From positions 1-64,000 of the forward strand of contig NZ_JAYXIH010000002.1 of the NCBI RefSeq assembly GCF_036016755.1: a stretch of DNA of 64,000 bases, in the 5' to 3' direction. This document shows, in pieces, positions 55,120 through 63,481 of this stretch. Each line of letters opens with the position of its first letter. The stretch's first letter is position 1. Source of the stretch: Aurantimonas coralicida_A (GTDB lineage Bacteria > Pseudomonadota > Alphaproteobacteria > Rhizobiales > Rhizobiaceae). The position numbers and the translations under genes were made by a program. Below the pieces are notes generated by a model. It saw nothing but the letters and a program-made list of their open reading frames with translations. It did no database searches and was not told the origin of the DNA.

Positions 55120-55992
55120 ATGCGCAAGGACGTGCCCGCCACGGAATCGCGCGGTTGTGCCTGGCTCACAGCCTGCCTGTCGAGCGCCGTCCTGTTCGCC
55201 GCGACGCTGTCGCCCTTGCCGGCGGCCGAGCGCCTTCCCGACGGCGAGAACGCCACGTCGGCCAGCGGCGATATCGCGGCCGCCTGGTTCGCCCGCCCGA
55301 CCACGCGCTATGCCCACGGGATTCTCGGCGACGCGATCGAGGCTGGCTCGCTGGTTGCAAAGACGCGCGACGGTCGGACGATCGAAGCGGTTCTTCCCGA
55401 GACCCAGGTCTTCGAGGATCTGACGCCGCGCCTTATCGATCTCGACGGTGACGGCCGCAACGAGATCGTCGCCATCCGCTCCGATGTCGCCAAGGGAGCC
55501 GCTCTGGCCGTCTACGGGCTGGCCGGTGGGCAACTGGTCGAGCGCGCCGCGATCCCGCCGATCGGCCGGCCGAGCCGCTGGCTGAACGTCGCGGCGCTTG
55601 CCGATCTTAACGGCGACGGCCGACGGGACATCGCCATCGTGAAGACGCCGCATATCGGCGGGACATTGGAAATCTACGCCTGGCAAGACGGCACGTTGCG
55701 CTTACGCGCCAGCCGATCCGGCTACAGCAACCATGTCATCGGCTCGCGCGATCTCGATCTGGCGGAGGTCGTGAGCCTCAAGGGCGCGCCGGCGTTGATC
55801 CTGCCGAATGCCGCGCGCGCGGCGCTGGAGGTCGTGCGGGTCGGGCCGGAAACGATCACGCCCGTCGCCAGCATCGCGCTTGCGTCGCGGGCGGTCGGAC
55901 GCCTTCGGCTCAGCGCCGACGGCGAGTCGGTCGAGGTTCGAACCGAAGACGGCAGAACGGTGCGAATCAGCCTGACGCAGGTAGAGAATTGA
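55120..55992 (+). CDS. VCBS/FG-GAP repeat-containing exported protein
   Basis: This 290-residue protein has an N-terminal hydrophobic signal (AWLTACLSSAVLFAATLSPL). Two calcium-binding FG-GAP/VCBS-like repeats read LIDLDGDGRNEIVAIRSD and LADLNGDGRRDIAIVKT. The rest is a beta-propeller-like series. Function is unknown. It follows aroC by 4 bp, so it is probably co-transcribed. Confidence 0.82.
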   Translation: MRKDVPATESRGCAWLTACLSSAVLFAATLSPLPAAERLPDGENATSASGDIAAAWFARPTTRYAHGILGDAIEAGSLVAKTRDGRTIEAVLPETQVFEDLTPRLIDLDGDGRNEIVAIRSDVAKGAALAVYGLAGGQLVERAAIPPIGRPSRWLNVAALADLNGDGRRDIAIVKTPHIGGTLEIYAWQDGTLRLRASRSGYSNHVIGSRDLDLAEVVSLKGAPALILPNAARAALEVVRVGPETITPVASIALASRAVGRLRLSADGESVEVRTEDGRTVRISLTQVEN

Positions 55993-56023
55993 TCCGCAGG
56001 ACAAAGGCGCTAGCTCGTAGGCC

Positions 56024-56950
56024 ATGACAACCCGACTCTATCACCATCCGATCTTCGTCGAGCACCTCACCGGCTCGGGTCATCCCGAGCGGCCGGACCG
56101 CATGAAGGCGGTCGCCGCCGCCTTGGAAGACGAAGCGTTCCAGCATCTCGACCGGGTCGAGGCGCCCGAGGGAACGCTGGAGGCGATCTATCGCTGCCAC
56201 CCGGAAGCCTTCGTCCGCAAGATCGCGACGGCGATCCCGGATGACGGCCTGGCGCGCATCGACGGCGATACCATCGTCAGCCCGAAGAGTTTTTCCGCCG
56301 CGTTCCATGCCGTCGGTGCCGCCATGGCCGGCGTCGACGACGTGATGTCGGGAGCGGCCGACAACGTCTTCGTCGCCTCGCGGCCGCCGGGTCACCACGC
56401 TGAAAGCAGCACCGCAATGGGCTTCTGCCTGTTCAACCAGGCCGCCATCGCCGCCCGCCATGCCCAGGCAACGCATGGCCTCGAACGCGTCGCCATCGTC
56501 GACTGGGACGTCCATCACGGCAACGGCTCCCAGGAAATCTTCTGGTCGGACCCATCGGTTCTGTATTGTTCGACCCACCAGATGCCGCTCTATCCGGGCA
56601 CCGGCGCCAAGAACGAAACCGGCGCCGGTAACATCGTCAACGCGCCCCTGTCGGCCGGCGACGGCGGGCCGGCGTTCCGCGAGGCGTTCGCGTCGCGCAT
56701 CCTGCCGGCGCTTGAGGCGTTCCAGCCCGATCTCATCATCATCTCGGCCGGCTTCGACGCGCATCGCCGCGATCCGCTGGCCAATCTCATGCTCGAGGAC
56801 ACTGATTTCGACCAGGCGACGGCGGAACTGATGGCGATCGCCGACACCTATTGCGGCGGCCGGGTTGTGAGCCTCCTGGAAGGCGGCTACGACCTCGAAG
56901 GGCTCGCGGTCTCGACCGCCGCCCACGTCAAGCGCCTGATGACCGGCTGA
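56024..56950 (+). CDS. Histone deacetylase-like amidohydrolase
   Basis: This 308-residue protein is a bacterial class II HDAC-fold enzyme. Zinc and catalytic residues lie in RPPGHHAESSTAMGFCLFN, VDWDVHHGNGSQEIFW and IISAGFDAHRRDPLAN. It removes acetyl groups from small molecules such as polyamines or acetoin, or from proteins. It precedes xseB in the order seen in related genomes. Confidence 0.93.
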   Translation: MTTRLYHHPIFVEHLTGSGHPERPDRMKAVAAALEDEAFQHLDRVEAPEGTLEAIYRCHPEAFVRKIATAIPDDGLARIDGDTIVSPKSFSAAFHAVGAAMAGVDDVMSGAADNVFVASRPPGHHAESSTAMGFCLFNQAAIAARHAQATHGLERVAIVDWDVHHGNGSQEIFWSDPSVLYCSTHQMPLYPGTGAKNETGAGNIVNAPLSAGDGGPAFREAFASRILPALEAFQPDLIIISAGFDAHRRDPLANLMLEDTDFDQATAELMAIADTYCGGRVVSLLEGGYDLEGLAVSTAAHVKRLMTG

Positions 56951-56991
56951 CGCCGCACACTAGCCCGACCAGACTGAAAGACGCCAACGCC

Positions 56992-57264
56992 ATGACAGAC
57001 ATCGACGAGGCGGCCCTTCCGGCCGACGATTCCGACATCAAGCGCATGAGCTTCGAGGACGCCCTCGCGGCGCTGGAGCGGATCGTCTCGGATCTCGAAC
57101 GCGGCGATGTACCGCTGGACCGCTCGATCCGCATCTACGAACGCGGCGAGAAGCTCAAGAACCATTGCGACCGGCTGTTGTCGGCGGCCGAGGACAAGGT
57201 CGAAAAGATCAAGCTGAACCGGCAGGGCAAGCCGGTGGGGACGGAGCCGCTCGACCCGGGCTGA
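56992..57264 (+). CDS. xseB: Exodeoxyribonuclease VII small subunit
   Basis: This 90-residue protein has the XseB signature MSFEDALAALERIVSDLERG then VPLDRSIRIYERGEKLKNHC. It forms the small subunit of exonuclease VII; the large subunit XseA is not in the window. The C-terminal 15 residues are charged and vary in the family. Confidence 0.95.
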   Translation: MTDIDEAALPADDSDIKRMSFEDALAALERIVSDLERGDVPLDRSIRIYERGEKLKNHCDRLLSAAEDKVEKIKLNRQGKPVGTEPLDPG

Positions 57265-57293
57265 GAGGTCCTCGTACCCAGGTGCGGGTCATT

Positions 57294-57881
57294 TTATTGC
57301 GAAAGCAGCGCGCGCAAGCGTTCGCGGTCGTCAACGCCGCCCAGTTCTCGGATCGCCTCATCAATCCGTCGCGCCACAATGTAGCTCGCGATCGCTCCTT
57401 CCCCAGGAGATTTCCCGGCCGCGGCAACAAAGCGTTCGGCGAAGGGCGCAAGTTCGTTTCCCGCCGCGGCCCGCAAGAATGCGCCAGCCGTTATTCCGTC
57501 CGGATCCAACGGGCCAACCATGGCCGCGCCCGTGGCCTTGGCCACGTCATCCAACCCGGCTTCGACTGGCAGTAGTGCGGCAATGACGTCCGGCGCCGCG
57601 TTCGCGATATCGGCCAGTTCGCCAGCCCGAACCGGGACGAGATAGACGTCGAGTCCGCCCAGATGTCCGTCCGACTCCTCGTCGGCGTGGCCGTCACGCT
57701 CGTCGGCCGCGAGCAAGAAGGCCGCGACGATCTCGGATCGGGCAGTGTCGGGCGTATCCGGCTGCACGATCAGAACGGTCGTGAAGCTATGACCCCGTGC
57801 CGGCGAGACGAGGCCGCCCACGAGCGCAAGCGAGCCCAGCACCAGGGGGAGTGTAAGGAGTCGGATCAGTCCGGTCAGCAT
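57294..57881 (-). CDS. Exported hypothetical protein, periplasmic-binding-like
   Basis: I do not recognise a specific family for this 195-residue protein. It has a signal peptide (MLTGLIRLLTLPLVLGSLAL, cleavage after RGH or nearby). The mature part has alternating strands and helices (FTTVLIVQPDTPDTARSEIV, GLDVYLVPVRAGELADIANA, DVIAALLPVEAGLDDVAKAT) that recall one lobe of a type I periplasmic binding protein. It is half the size of a full one. It sits between xseB and dxs, on the opposite strand. Confidence 0.55.
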   Translation of the reverse strand: MLTGLIRLLTLPLVLGSLALVGGLVSPARGHSFTTVLIVQPDTPDTARSEIVAAFLLAADERDGHADEESDGHLGGLDVYLVPVRAGELADIANAAPDVIAALLPVEAGLDDVAKATGAAMVGPLDPDGITAGAFLRAAAGNELAPFAERFVAAAGKSPGEGAIASYIVARRIDEAIRELGGVDDRERLRALLSQ

Positions 57882-58091
57882 GGCGAATCTCCTGATAATC
57901 GGGTAAATGATGAGGCTATTGGAAATGCCGGCTTGGCGAAATTGCTAGATGCGCTGCGTGGGCTCGTCAGCCGGCCACCGGCTTTTGCCGCGGTCCGTTT
58001 GCGCCTCAGCGCTTGAATGGCGCAGGCTGGAACCAATTTAAACTGGAGACGCGCCGTTCCAGCGCAACGATACGACCGGCGAGGTGACGAA

Positions 58092-60008
58092 GTGCCCAAC
58101 GAGTTGACGACACCGCTGCTCGACCAGATTCACTCCCCGGCCGACCTTCGCCGGTTCGAGGAGAGCGAGCTGCGGCAGATCGCCGACGAGTTGCGGGCCG
58201 ATCTGATCGACGCCGTCTCCAAGACCGGCGGGCATCTCGGCGCGGGCCTCGGCGTCGTCGAACTGACCGTCGCGCTCCATTACGTCTTCAACACCCCGGA
58301 CGACCGGCTGATCTGGGATGTCGGCCACCAGGCCTATCCGCACAAGATCCTCACCGGCCGGCGCGAACGCATGCGCACGGTGCGCCAGGAAGGCGGCCTG
58401 TCGGGCTTCGCCAAGCGCACCGAGAGCGAATACGACCCGTTCGGCGCCGGCCACTCCTCGACCTCGATCTCGGCCGGCCTCGGCATGGCGGTGGCACGCG
58501 ACCTGTCCGGCGGCACCAACAACGTGGTGGCGGTGATCGGCGACGGCGCGATGAGCGCCGGCATGGCCTATGAGGCGATGAACAACGCCGGCGCGCTTGA
58601 CGCGCGTCTCATCGTCATCCTCAACGACAACGACATGTCGATCGCCCCGCCGACCGGCGCGATGAGCGCGTATCTGGCGCGGCTGGTTTCGGGCAAGACC
58701 TATCGGACCCTGCGCAACCGGGCGAAATCGCTGAGCCAGCATTTGCCGGAATTCATGCGCGAGGGCGCCCGCAAGACCGAGGAATACACCCGCGGCTTCT
58801 TTACCGGCGGCACCTTGTTCGAGGAACTCGGCTTTTACTATGTCGGGCCGATCGACGGCCACGATCTCGACCACCTCTTGCCGGTGCTCAAGAACGTCCG
58901 CGACGTCCAGACCGGGCCGATCCTCGTCCATGTCGTCACCCGCAAGGGCAAGGGCTACGGACCGGCGGAGGATTCCGACGACAAATATCACGGCGTATCC
59001 AAATTCGACGTCATCACCGGCGCCCAGGCCAAGGCCAAGGCCAACGCGCCGAGCTACACCAGCGTCTTCGCCGAAACGCTGATCCAGGAGGCCCACGACG
59101 ACGACAAGATCGTCGCCGTTCATGCCGCCATGCCCGACGGCACCGGCCTCGACAAATTCGGCGCGGTGTTTCCGGCCCGCACCTTCGACGTCGGCATCGC
59201 CGAGCAGCACGCCGTCACCTTCTGCGCCGGGCTCGCCAGCGAGGGCTACAAGCCGTTCGCGGCGATCTATTCCACCTTCCTGCAGCGCGCCTACGACCAG
59301 ATCGTCCATGACGTCGCGATCCAGAAGCTGCCCGTGCGCTTCGCCATCGACCGCGCCGGCTATGTCGGCGCCGACGGGCCGACCCACGCGGGCGCCTTCG
59401 ACACAGGCTTTTTATGCCCCCTGCCCGGCATGGTGGTGATGGCCGCCGCCGACGAGGCGGAACTGCGCCACATGGTCCGCACCGCCGCGCTGTACGACGA
59501 CGGGCCGATCTCCTTCCGCTATCCGCGCGGCAACGGCACCGGCGTCGACCTGCCCGAGCGCGGCGAAGCGCTCGCCATCGGCCAGGGCCGCATCGTCAAG
59601 GAGGGCAGCAAGGTGGCGATCCTCTCCTTCGGCAGCCGGCTCGCCGACAGCGTCGCCGCGGCCGAGGAACTGGATACGTTCGGCCTGTCGACGACCGTCG
59701 CCGACGCCCGCTTCGCCAAGCCCCTCGACGCCGATCTGATCGCGCGCCTCGCCCGCGATCACGAGGTGCTGATCTTGGTCGAGGAAGGGGCGAGCGGCGG
59801 CTTTGCCACCCAGGTGCTGCAGCATATGGCCGTGCGCGGCCTCATCGACCACGGGCTCAAGGTCCGGCCACTGGTGATGCCGGACCGTTTCGTCGACCAC
59901 GCCGCGCCGGAAGCGATGGTCAAATCCGCCGCTCTCGACCGCAAGGGCATCGTCGACGCCGTTTTCCGGGCGCTGGGGACGGAAGCGGAGCGGGTGCTGA
60001 AGGCTTGA
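58092..60008 (+). CDS. dxs: 1-deoxy-D-xylulose-5-phosphate synthase
   Basis: This 638-residue TPP enzyme starts the MEP pathway from pyruvate and glyceraldehyde-3-phosphate. The N-terminal thiamine motif is VIGDGAMSAGMAYEAMNNAG (GDG...NN), and the second half has FDVGIAEQHAVTFCAGLAS with the catalytic Glu, plus DRAGYVGADGPTHAG. GTG 58092 with GAGG upstream gives the family length. The 210-bp upstream gap shows no clear promoter. Confidence 0.97.
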   Translation: MPNELTTPLLDQIHSPADLRRFEESELRQIADELRADLIDAVSKTGGHLGAGLGVVELTVALHYVFNTPDDRLIWDVGHQAYPHKILTGRRERMRTVRQEGGLSGFAKRTESEYDPFGAGHSSTSISAGLGMAVARDLSGGTNNVVAVIGDGAMSAGMAYEAMNNAGALDARLIVILNDNDMSIAPPTGAMSAYLARLVSGKTYRTLRNRAKSLSQHLPEFMREGARKTEEYTRGFFTGGTLFEELGFYYVGPIDGHDLDHLLPVLKNVRDVQTGPILVHVVTRKGKGYGPAEDSDDKYHGVSKFDVITGAQAKAKANAPSYTSVFAETLIQEAHDDDKIVAVHAAMPDGTGLDKFGAVFPARTFDVGIAEQHAVTFCAGLASEGYKPFAAIYSTFLQRAYDQIVHDVAIQKLPVRFAIDRAGYVGADGPTHAGAFDTGFLCPLPGMVVMAAADEAELRHMVRTAALYDDGPISFRYPRGNGTGVDLPERGEALAIGQGRIVKEGSKVAILSFGSRLADSVAAAEELDTFGLSTTVADARFAKPLDADLIARLARDHEVLILVEEGASGGFATQVLQHMAVRGLIDHGLKVRPLVMPDRFVDHAAPEAMVKSAALDRKGIVDAVFRALGTEAERVLKA

Positions 60009-60092
60009 GGGCCAAGCTGCCGCTGAAAAGCGGTCGCGCAATCTGACAGGACAGGCCCGGGGATATCCCTTCCCCGCGAGGCGAGGTCCGCC

Positions 60093-60356
60093 TTAGCGGT
60101 TGTTCGTCAGAGTGCGAGCATAGGTCTCCAAAACGGCGTTCATGCGTGTCTGGTAGCCCTTCCCCTGCGCTTTATAGACATCGAGGACGGACTTCTTGAC
60201 CCGCAAGGTGACCGGCTGCGTCAAGTCCGGCTCGACCAGCCGAGCCTTGCTCCAGAACGCGTCGTCGAGTTCGGGAATATCGCTGGTGTCGATGTCTTCA
60301 TCCTTCACCGCCGCCAGATCGGCCGCGGTCATTTCCTTCTCGTATCGCTTCTTCAT
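60093..60356 (-). CDS. brnA: BrnA-family antitoxin
   Basis: This 87-residue protein has a charged N-terminus (MTAADLAAVKDEDIDTSDIP), DAFWSKARLVEPDLTQPVTL, and a C-terminal ribbon-helix-helix RVKKSVLDVYKAQGKGYQTR then MNAVLETYA. It should neutralise BrnT and repress the operon. Its start lies inside the 3' part of the brnT frame (59-bp overlap). Confidence 0.92.
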   Translation of the reverse strand: MKKRYEKEMTAADLAAVKDEDIDTSDIPELDDAFWSKARLVEPDLTQPVTLRVKKSVLDVYKAQGKGYQTRMNAVLETYARTLTNNR

Positions 60357-60609
60357 AGCGGTGCCTTTCTCCGCGCTTCGCAGGACGCGCGGAAATGATA
60401 CGGATGTTGCCGTCGCGATCGGTATGAACCACCGTCAGGAAAGTCGCGCCGCCAATTCGTCCGATGCTGATCTCTCGCGTTTCGCCGTAGTCGCGGCGGT
60501 CATCGATGACCGAAAATACAACGCCCTCGAAAATCCGGCTGGCGGTCGCGAAGCTCACGCCATGCTTTTCGATATTGGCCTGATTTTTCGTCTCGTCCCA
60601 TTCGAACAT
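60298..60609 (-). CDS. brnT: BrnT-family toxin
   Basis: This 103-residue RelE-fold ribonuclease-like toxin has FEWDETKNQANIEKHGVSFA, RIFEGVVFSVIDDRRDYGE and ISIGRIGGATFLTVVHTDRD ending RIISARPAKRGERHRYEEA. The catalytic-type Lys, Glu and Arg residues are present. About 10-15 residues after the core overlap brnA in another frame. It is the first gene of the operon and lies just after the palindromic operator. Confidence 0.93.
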   Translation of the reverse strand: MFEWDETKNQANIEKHGVSFATASRIFEGVVFSVIDDRRDYGETREISIGRIGGATFLTVVHTDRDGNIRIISARPAKRGERHRYEEAIREGNDRGRSGGGEG

Positions 60610-60624
60610 GCCACATTATTGTTA

Positions 60625-60642
60625 GTACATATTGTACGTACA
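60625..60642 (-). promoter_or_regulatory. brnTA operator: overlapping palindromes
   Basis: GTACA-TAT-TGTAC (60625-60637) and TGTACGTACA (60633-60642) are perfect palindromes that overlap, 15 bp upstream of the brnT ATG. The surroundings are distinctly AT-rich. BrnA represses its operon, so this is the probable binding site. No separate -35/-10 pair is certain. Confidence 0.6.
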
Positions 60643-60756
60643 TTTCAAGATTTTACTTGCACCTCTTGCCGAAGCGATCATTCTCGCCAGGCTCCCACTC
60701 CGCTCGCCGTCCAATCGTCGCTTGCCATTTGACCGCGCGGGCCGCATGACCTGCCG

Positions 60757-61521
60757 ATGGCCTCCACCGAAGAACAGCATCTGTCGCGCGTGCGGCTCGA
60801 CACTCTCGTTTCCGACCGCGGGCTCGCGGCAAGCCGGGCGCGCGCCCGCGACGCGATCCTGCGCGGCCACGTCAAGGTCGACGGGCACGTCGTTACCAAG
60901 CCGAGCCTCAACGTGCCGCCCGAAAGCGAGATCACCCTCGACGACCCGGCCGCCGATTACGTCTCGCGCGCCGGGCTGAAGCTGGAAGCGGCGCTCGACC
61001 ATTTCGCGTTCCCCGTCGAAGGCCGCACCGCGCTCGATCTCGGCGCCTCGACCGGCGGTTTCACCGAGGCGCTGCTCAGGCGCGACGCGGCGCATGTGGT
61101 GGCCATCGACGTCGGCCACGGGCAGATGCATCCGCGCGTCGGCGCCGACAGCCGCGTCACCGTGATCGAGGGGCTCAACGCCCGCGACCTCACCCGCCTC
61201 GACCTCAACGGCCACCGCTTCGATCTGCTCGTCGCCGACGTCAGCTTCATCTCGCTGCGGCTCGCCTTGCCGCCGGCGCTGGAACTGGCCGAGCCGGGGA
61301 CATCGGCGGTGATCCTGGTCAAGCCGCAATTCGAGGCCGGCCGCGAGGCGATCGCCAAGAACGGCCTCTTACGCGATCCGGATAGCGCGCCGGCCGTCGC
61401 CGAGGCGCTTCGCGACTGGCTGGCCGCGCAGCCCGGTTGGCGCGTGATCGGCCTCATCCCCTCGCCGATCGCCGGCGGCGACGGCAACCACGAATTCCTG
61501 CTCGCGGCGGAAAAGCCATGA
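60757..61521 (+). CDS. tlyA: TlyA-family rRNA methyltransferase/hemolysin-like protein
   Basis: This 254-residue protein has an N-terminal S4 RNA-binding domain (RLDTLVSDRGLAASRARARD) and an FtsJ-like Rossmann methylase domain (ALDLGASTGGFTEALLRRDA, LLVADVSFISLRLALPPAL, VKPQFEAGREAI). TlyA 2'-O-methylates ribosomal RNA in mycobacteria; other homologues are called hemolysins without clear proof. The stop overlaps the next gene's start (ATGA). Confidence 0.94.
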   Translation: MASTEEQHLSRVRLDTLVSDRGLAASRARARDAILRGHVKVDGHVVTKPSLNVPPESEITLDDPAADYVSRAGLKLEAALDHFAFPVEGRTALDLGASTGGFTEALLRRDAAHVVAIDVGHGQMHPRVGADSRVTVIEGLNARDLTRLDLNGHRFDLLVADVSFISLRLALPPALELAEPGTSAVILVKPQFEAGREAIAKNGLLRDPDSAPAVAEALRDWLAAQPGWRVIGLIPSPIAGGDGNHEFLLAAEKP

Positions 61522-62744
61522 GCGAGCGCGTCACCATCGATCGCCTCGGTGCACAGGGCGACGGCATCGCCGAGACCGGGGCCGGTTCGATCTTCGTGCC
61601 GTTCACGCTTCCCGGTGAGACGGTCGAGATCGCCGCCATGGGACCGCGTGCGGAAGCAGCGGCGATCATCGCGGCCTCGCCGCATCGCCAGACGCCGCCC
61701 TGCCCGCATTTCGGTACTTGCGGCGGCTGCGACCTGCAACATGCCGACGACGCCTTCTATCGCGCCTTCAAGCGCGATCTCGTCGTCGAGGCGCTGGGCC
61801 GCGCCGAGGTCACGGCCGATGTCGGCGACCTCGTCCCCTGCCCGCCGGCGTCGCGGCGGCGCGTGGCCTTTTCCGCCGTTCGCGCCGGCAACCAAGTCAT
61901 GCTCGGTTTCAATGCCGCGCATTCCAACCGCATCGTGCCGATCGCCGTCTGCCCGATCGCCCTGCCGGAAATCGAGCGCGCCTTGCCGGCCCTGCAAAAG
62001 CTGGCTGCGATCCTGGTCGACCGCAAGCGGCCCCTGAAGTTGACCGTGACCGCGACGCTGACCGGCCTCGACGTCGCGATTGCCGACGCGGCGAAACTGT
62101 CGGAGCCAATGCGCCGGCAGGCGGTGTCGCTGGCGCTGGGCGAAGGTTTTGCGCGGCTGTCGGTCAGCGGCGAGACGCTGGTGGTGACGCAACCGCCGAC
62201 CATGGACTTCGGCGGTGTGACGGTCGAATTGCCAGCGGGCGCCTTCGTCCAGGCCGTCGCGGCGGCCGAGGCGACGATGGCGTCGCTGGTGCTATCGCAT
62301 CTGGCCGGGGCCAAGCGCGTTGCCGACCTCTTCGCCGGCTGCGGAACCTTTGCCCTGCGTCTGGCGCCGCAAGCCACCGTTCACGCGGTCGAGGCCGAAG
62401 CGCCGCAGCTCGCCGCGCTCCTCGCCGCCTGGCGCTCGCGGCCCGGCCTGAAGCCGCTGACGACCGAACGGCGCGATCTCTTCCGCCGCCCGATCCCGGC
62501 GAAGGAGCTCAAACCCTATGACGGCGTGGTCTACGACCCGCCGCGCGCCGGGGCGGAGGGTCTTGCGCGCGAGCTCGCGGCCTCGACGGTCGGGCGGATC
62601 GCCGCGGTCTCGTGCAATCCGGCGACGCTCGCCCGCGATCTCAAAATCCTCACCGACGGCGGCTACCGCGTGACATCGGTGACGCCGATCGACCAGTTCT
62701 TATGGTCGCGGCATGTGGAGGTCGTCGCGCTTTTGGAGCGCTGA
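61518..62744 (+). CDS. Class I SAM-dependent RNA uridine methyltransferase (TrmA/RlmD family)
   Basis: This 408-residue enzyme has a TRAM-like N-terminus (TIDRLGAQGDGIAETGAGSI), iron-sulfur cysteines CPHFGTCGGCDLQH, a SAM motif VADLFAGCGTFALRLA and the catalytic Cys in VSCNPATLARDLKIL. It makes 5-methyluridine in 23S rRNA or tRNA; the exact site cannot be assigned. It overlaps tlyA by 4 bp. Confidence 0.92.
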   Translation: MSERVTIDRLGAQGDGIAETGAGSIFVPFTLPGETVEIAAMGPRAEAAAIIAASPHRQTPPCPHFGTCGGCDLQHADDAFYRAFKRDLVVEALGRAEVTADVGDLVPCPPASRRRVAFSAVRAGNQVMLGFNAAHSNRIVPIAVCPIALPEIERALPALQKLAAILVDRKRPLKLTVTATLTGLDVAIADAAKLSEPMRRQAVSLALGEGFARLSVSGETLVVTQPPTMDFGGVTVELPAGAFVQAVAAAEATMASLVLSHLAGAKRVADLFAGCGTFALRLAPQATVHAVEAEAPQLAALLAAWRSRPGLKPLTTERRDLFRRPIPAKELKPYDGVVYDPPRAGAEGLARELAASTVGRIAAVSCNPATLARDLKILTDGGYRVTSVTPIDQFLWSRHVEVVALLER

Positions 62745-62829
62745 GCCGGGCGGTGGCGGCGCGAGGCTTGCCGTCATGGGCCATTCGTGCGAGCCAGCGT
62801 GGCATCGCAAGTCATGAGACGCCGACGCC

Positions 62830-63462
62830 TTGACCGAATTTCTCATCCAGTACGGCTACGGGTTCATCTTCGTCGTCGTCCTGCTTGAATCGACCGGCCT
62901 GCCGCTTCCCGGCGAAAGCCTGATCGTCGCCGCCGGCATGCTGTCGGGGGAAGGCTCCTTCAACATTCTCGCGGTGCTGATCGCGGCCTTTTCCGGTTCG
63001 ATCGTCGGCGACAATCTCGGCTATCTCGTCGGGCGCCGCTACGGCCGCAAGATCGTGGTGCGGTGGGGCGCGCATTTCGGCCTCGGCGAGAAGCGTTTCG
63101 CCATGGTCGAGGAGCGCTTCCAGACCTATGGCTTCGCCGTCGTTCTCGTGGCGCGTTTCGTGATCATCCTGCGGCAGCTCAACGGCTTTGTCGCGGGCAC
63201 CATGCGGATGAACTGGCCGGTCTTCCTGTTCTACAACTGCATCAGCGCGGCGCTCTGGGCCGGCGCCTACGGTCTCGGCGCCTATGTCTTCGGCACCGCG
63301 TTCCGGCATTTCTTCGCCGAATTCGGCACGTGGCCGATTATCCTGATTGCCGGCGGCGTCTGCCTCGTCGGTGTCGTCGGCACCTATCGCTTCCTGTTCA
63401 ACGACGCGGATAACGAGGGCGGCAAGGCCGAGGAGCCGACCGCCCCCGACTCGCGTGGCTGA
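62830..63462 (+). CDS. DedA/SNARE-associated (VTT-domain) membrane protein
   Basis: This 210-residue DedA-family protein has four to six membrane helices. LESTGLPLPGESLIVAAGML, VGDNLGYLVGRRYGRKIV and VARFVIILRQLNGFVAGTMR contain the conserved acidic and arginine residues. Recent work in other bacteria links DedA proteins to undecaprenyl phosphate or lipid recycling. It starts at TTG 62830. Confidence 0.93.
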   Translation: MTEFLIQYGYGFIFVVVLLESTGLPLPGESLIVAAGMLSGEGSFNILAVLIAAFSGSIVGDNLGYLVGRRYGRKIVVRWGAHFGLGEKRFAMVEERFQTYGFAVVLVARFVIILRQLNGFVAGTMRMNWPVFLFYNCISAALWAGAYGLGAYVFGTAFRHFFAEFGTWPIILIAGGVCLVGVVGTYRFLFNDADNEGGKAEEPTAPDSRG

Positions 63463-63481
63463 CCCGCTGGGGGACGCCCCT

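Noticed and set aside
60020..60033. Terminator CCGCT-GAAA-AGCGG after dxs
   Set aside because: The 5-bp stem has no U-tract and is too weak to call.
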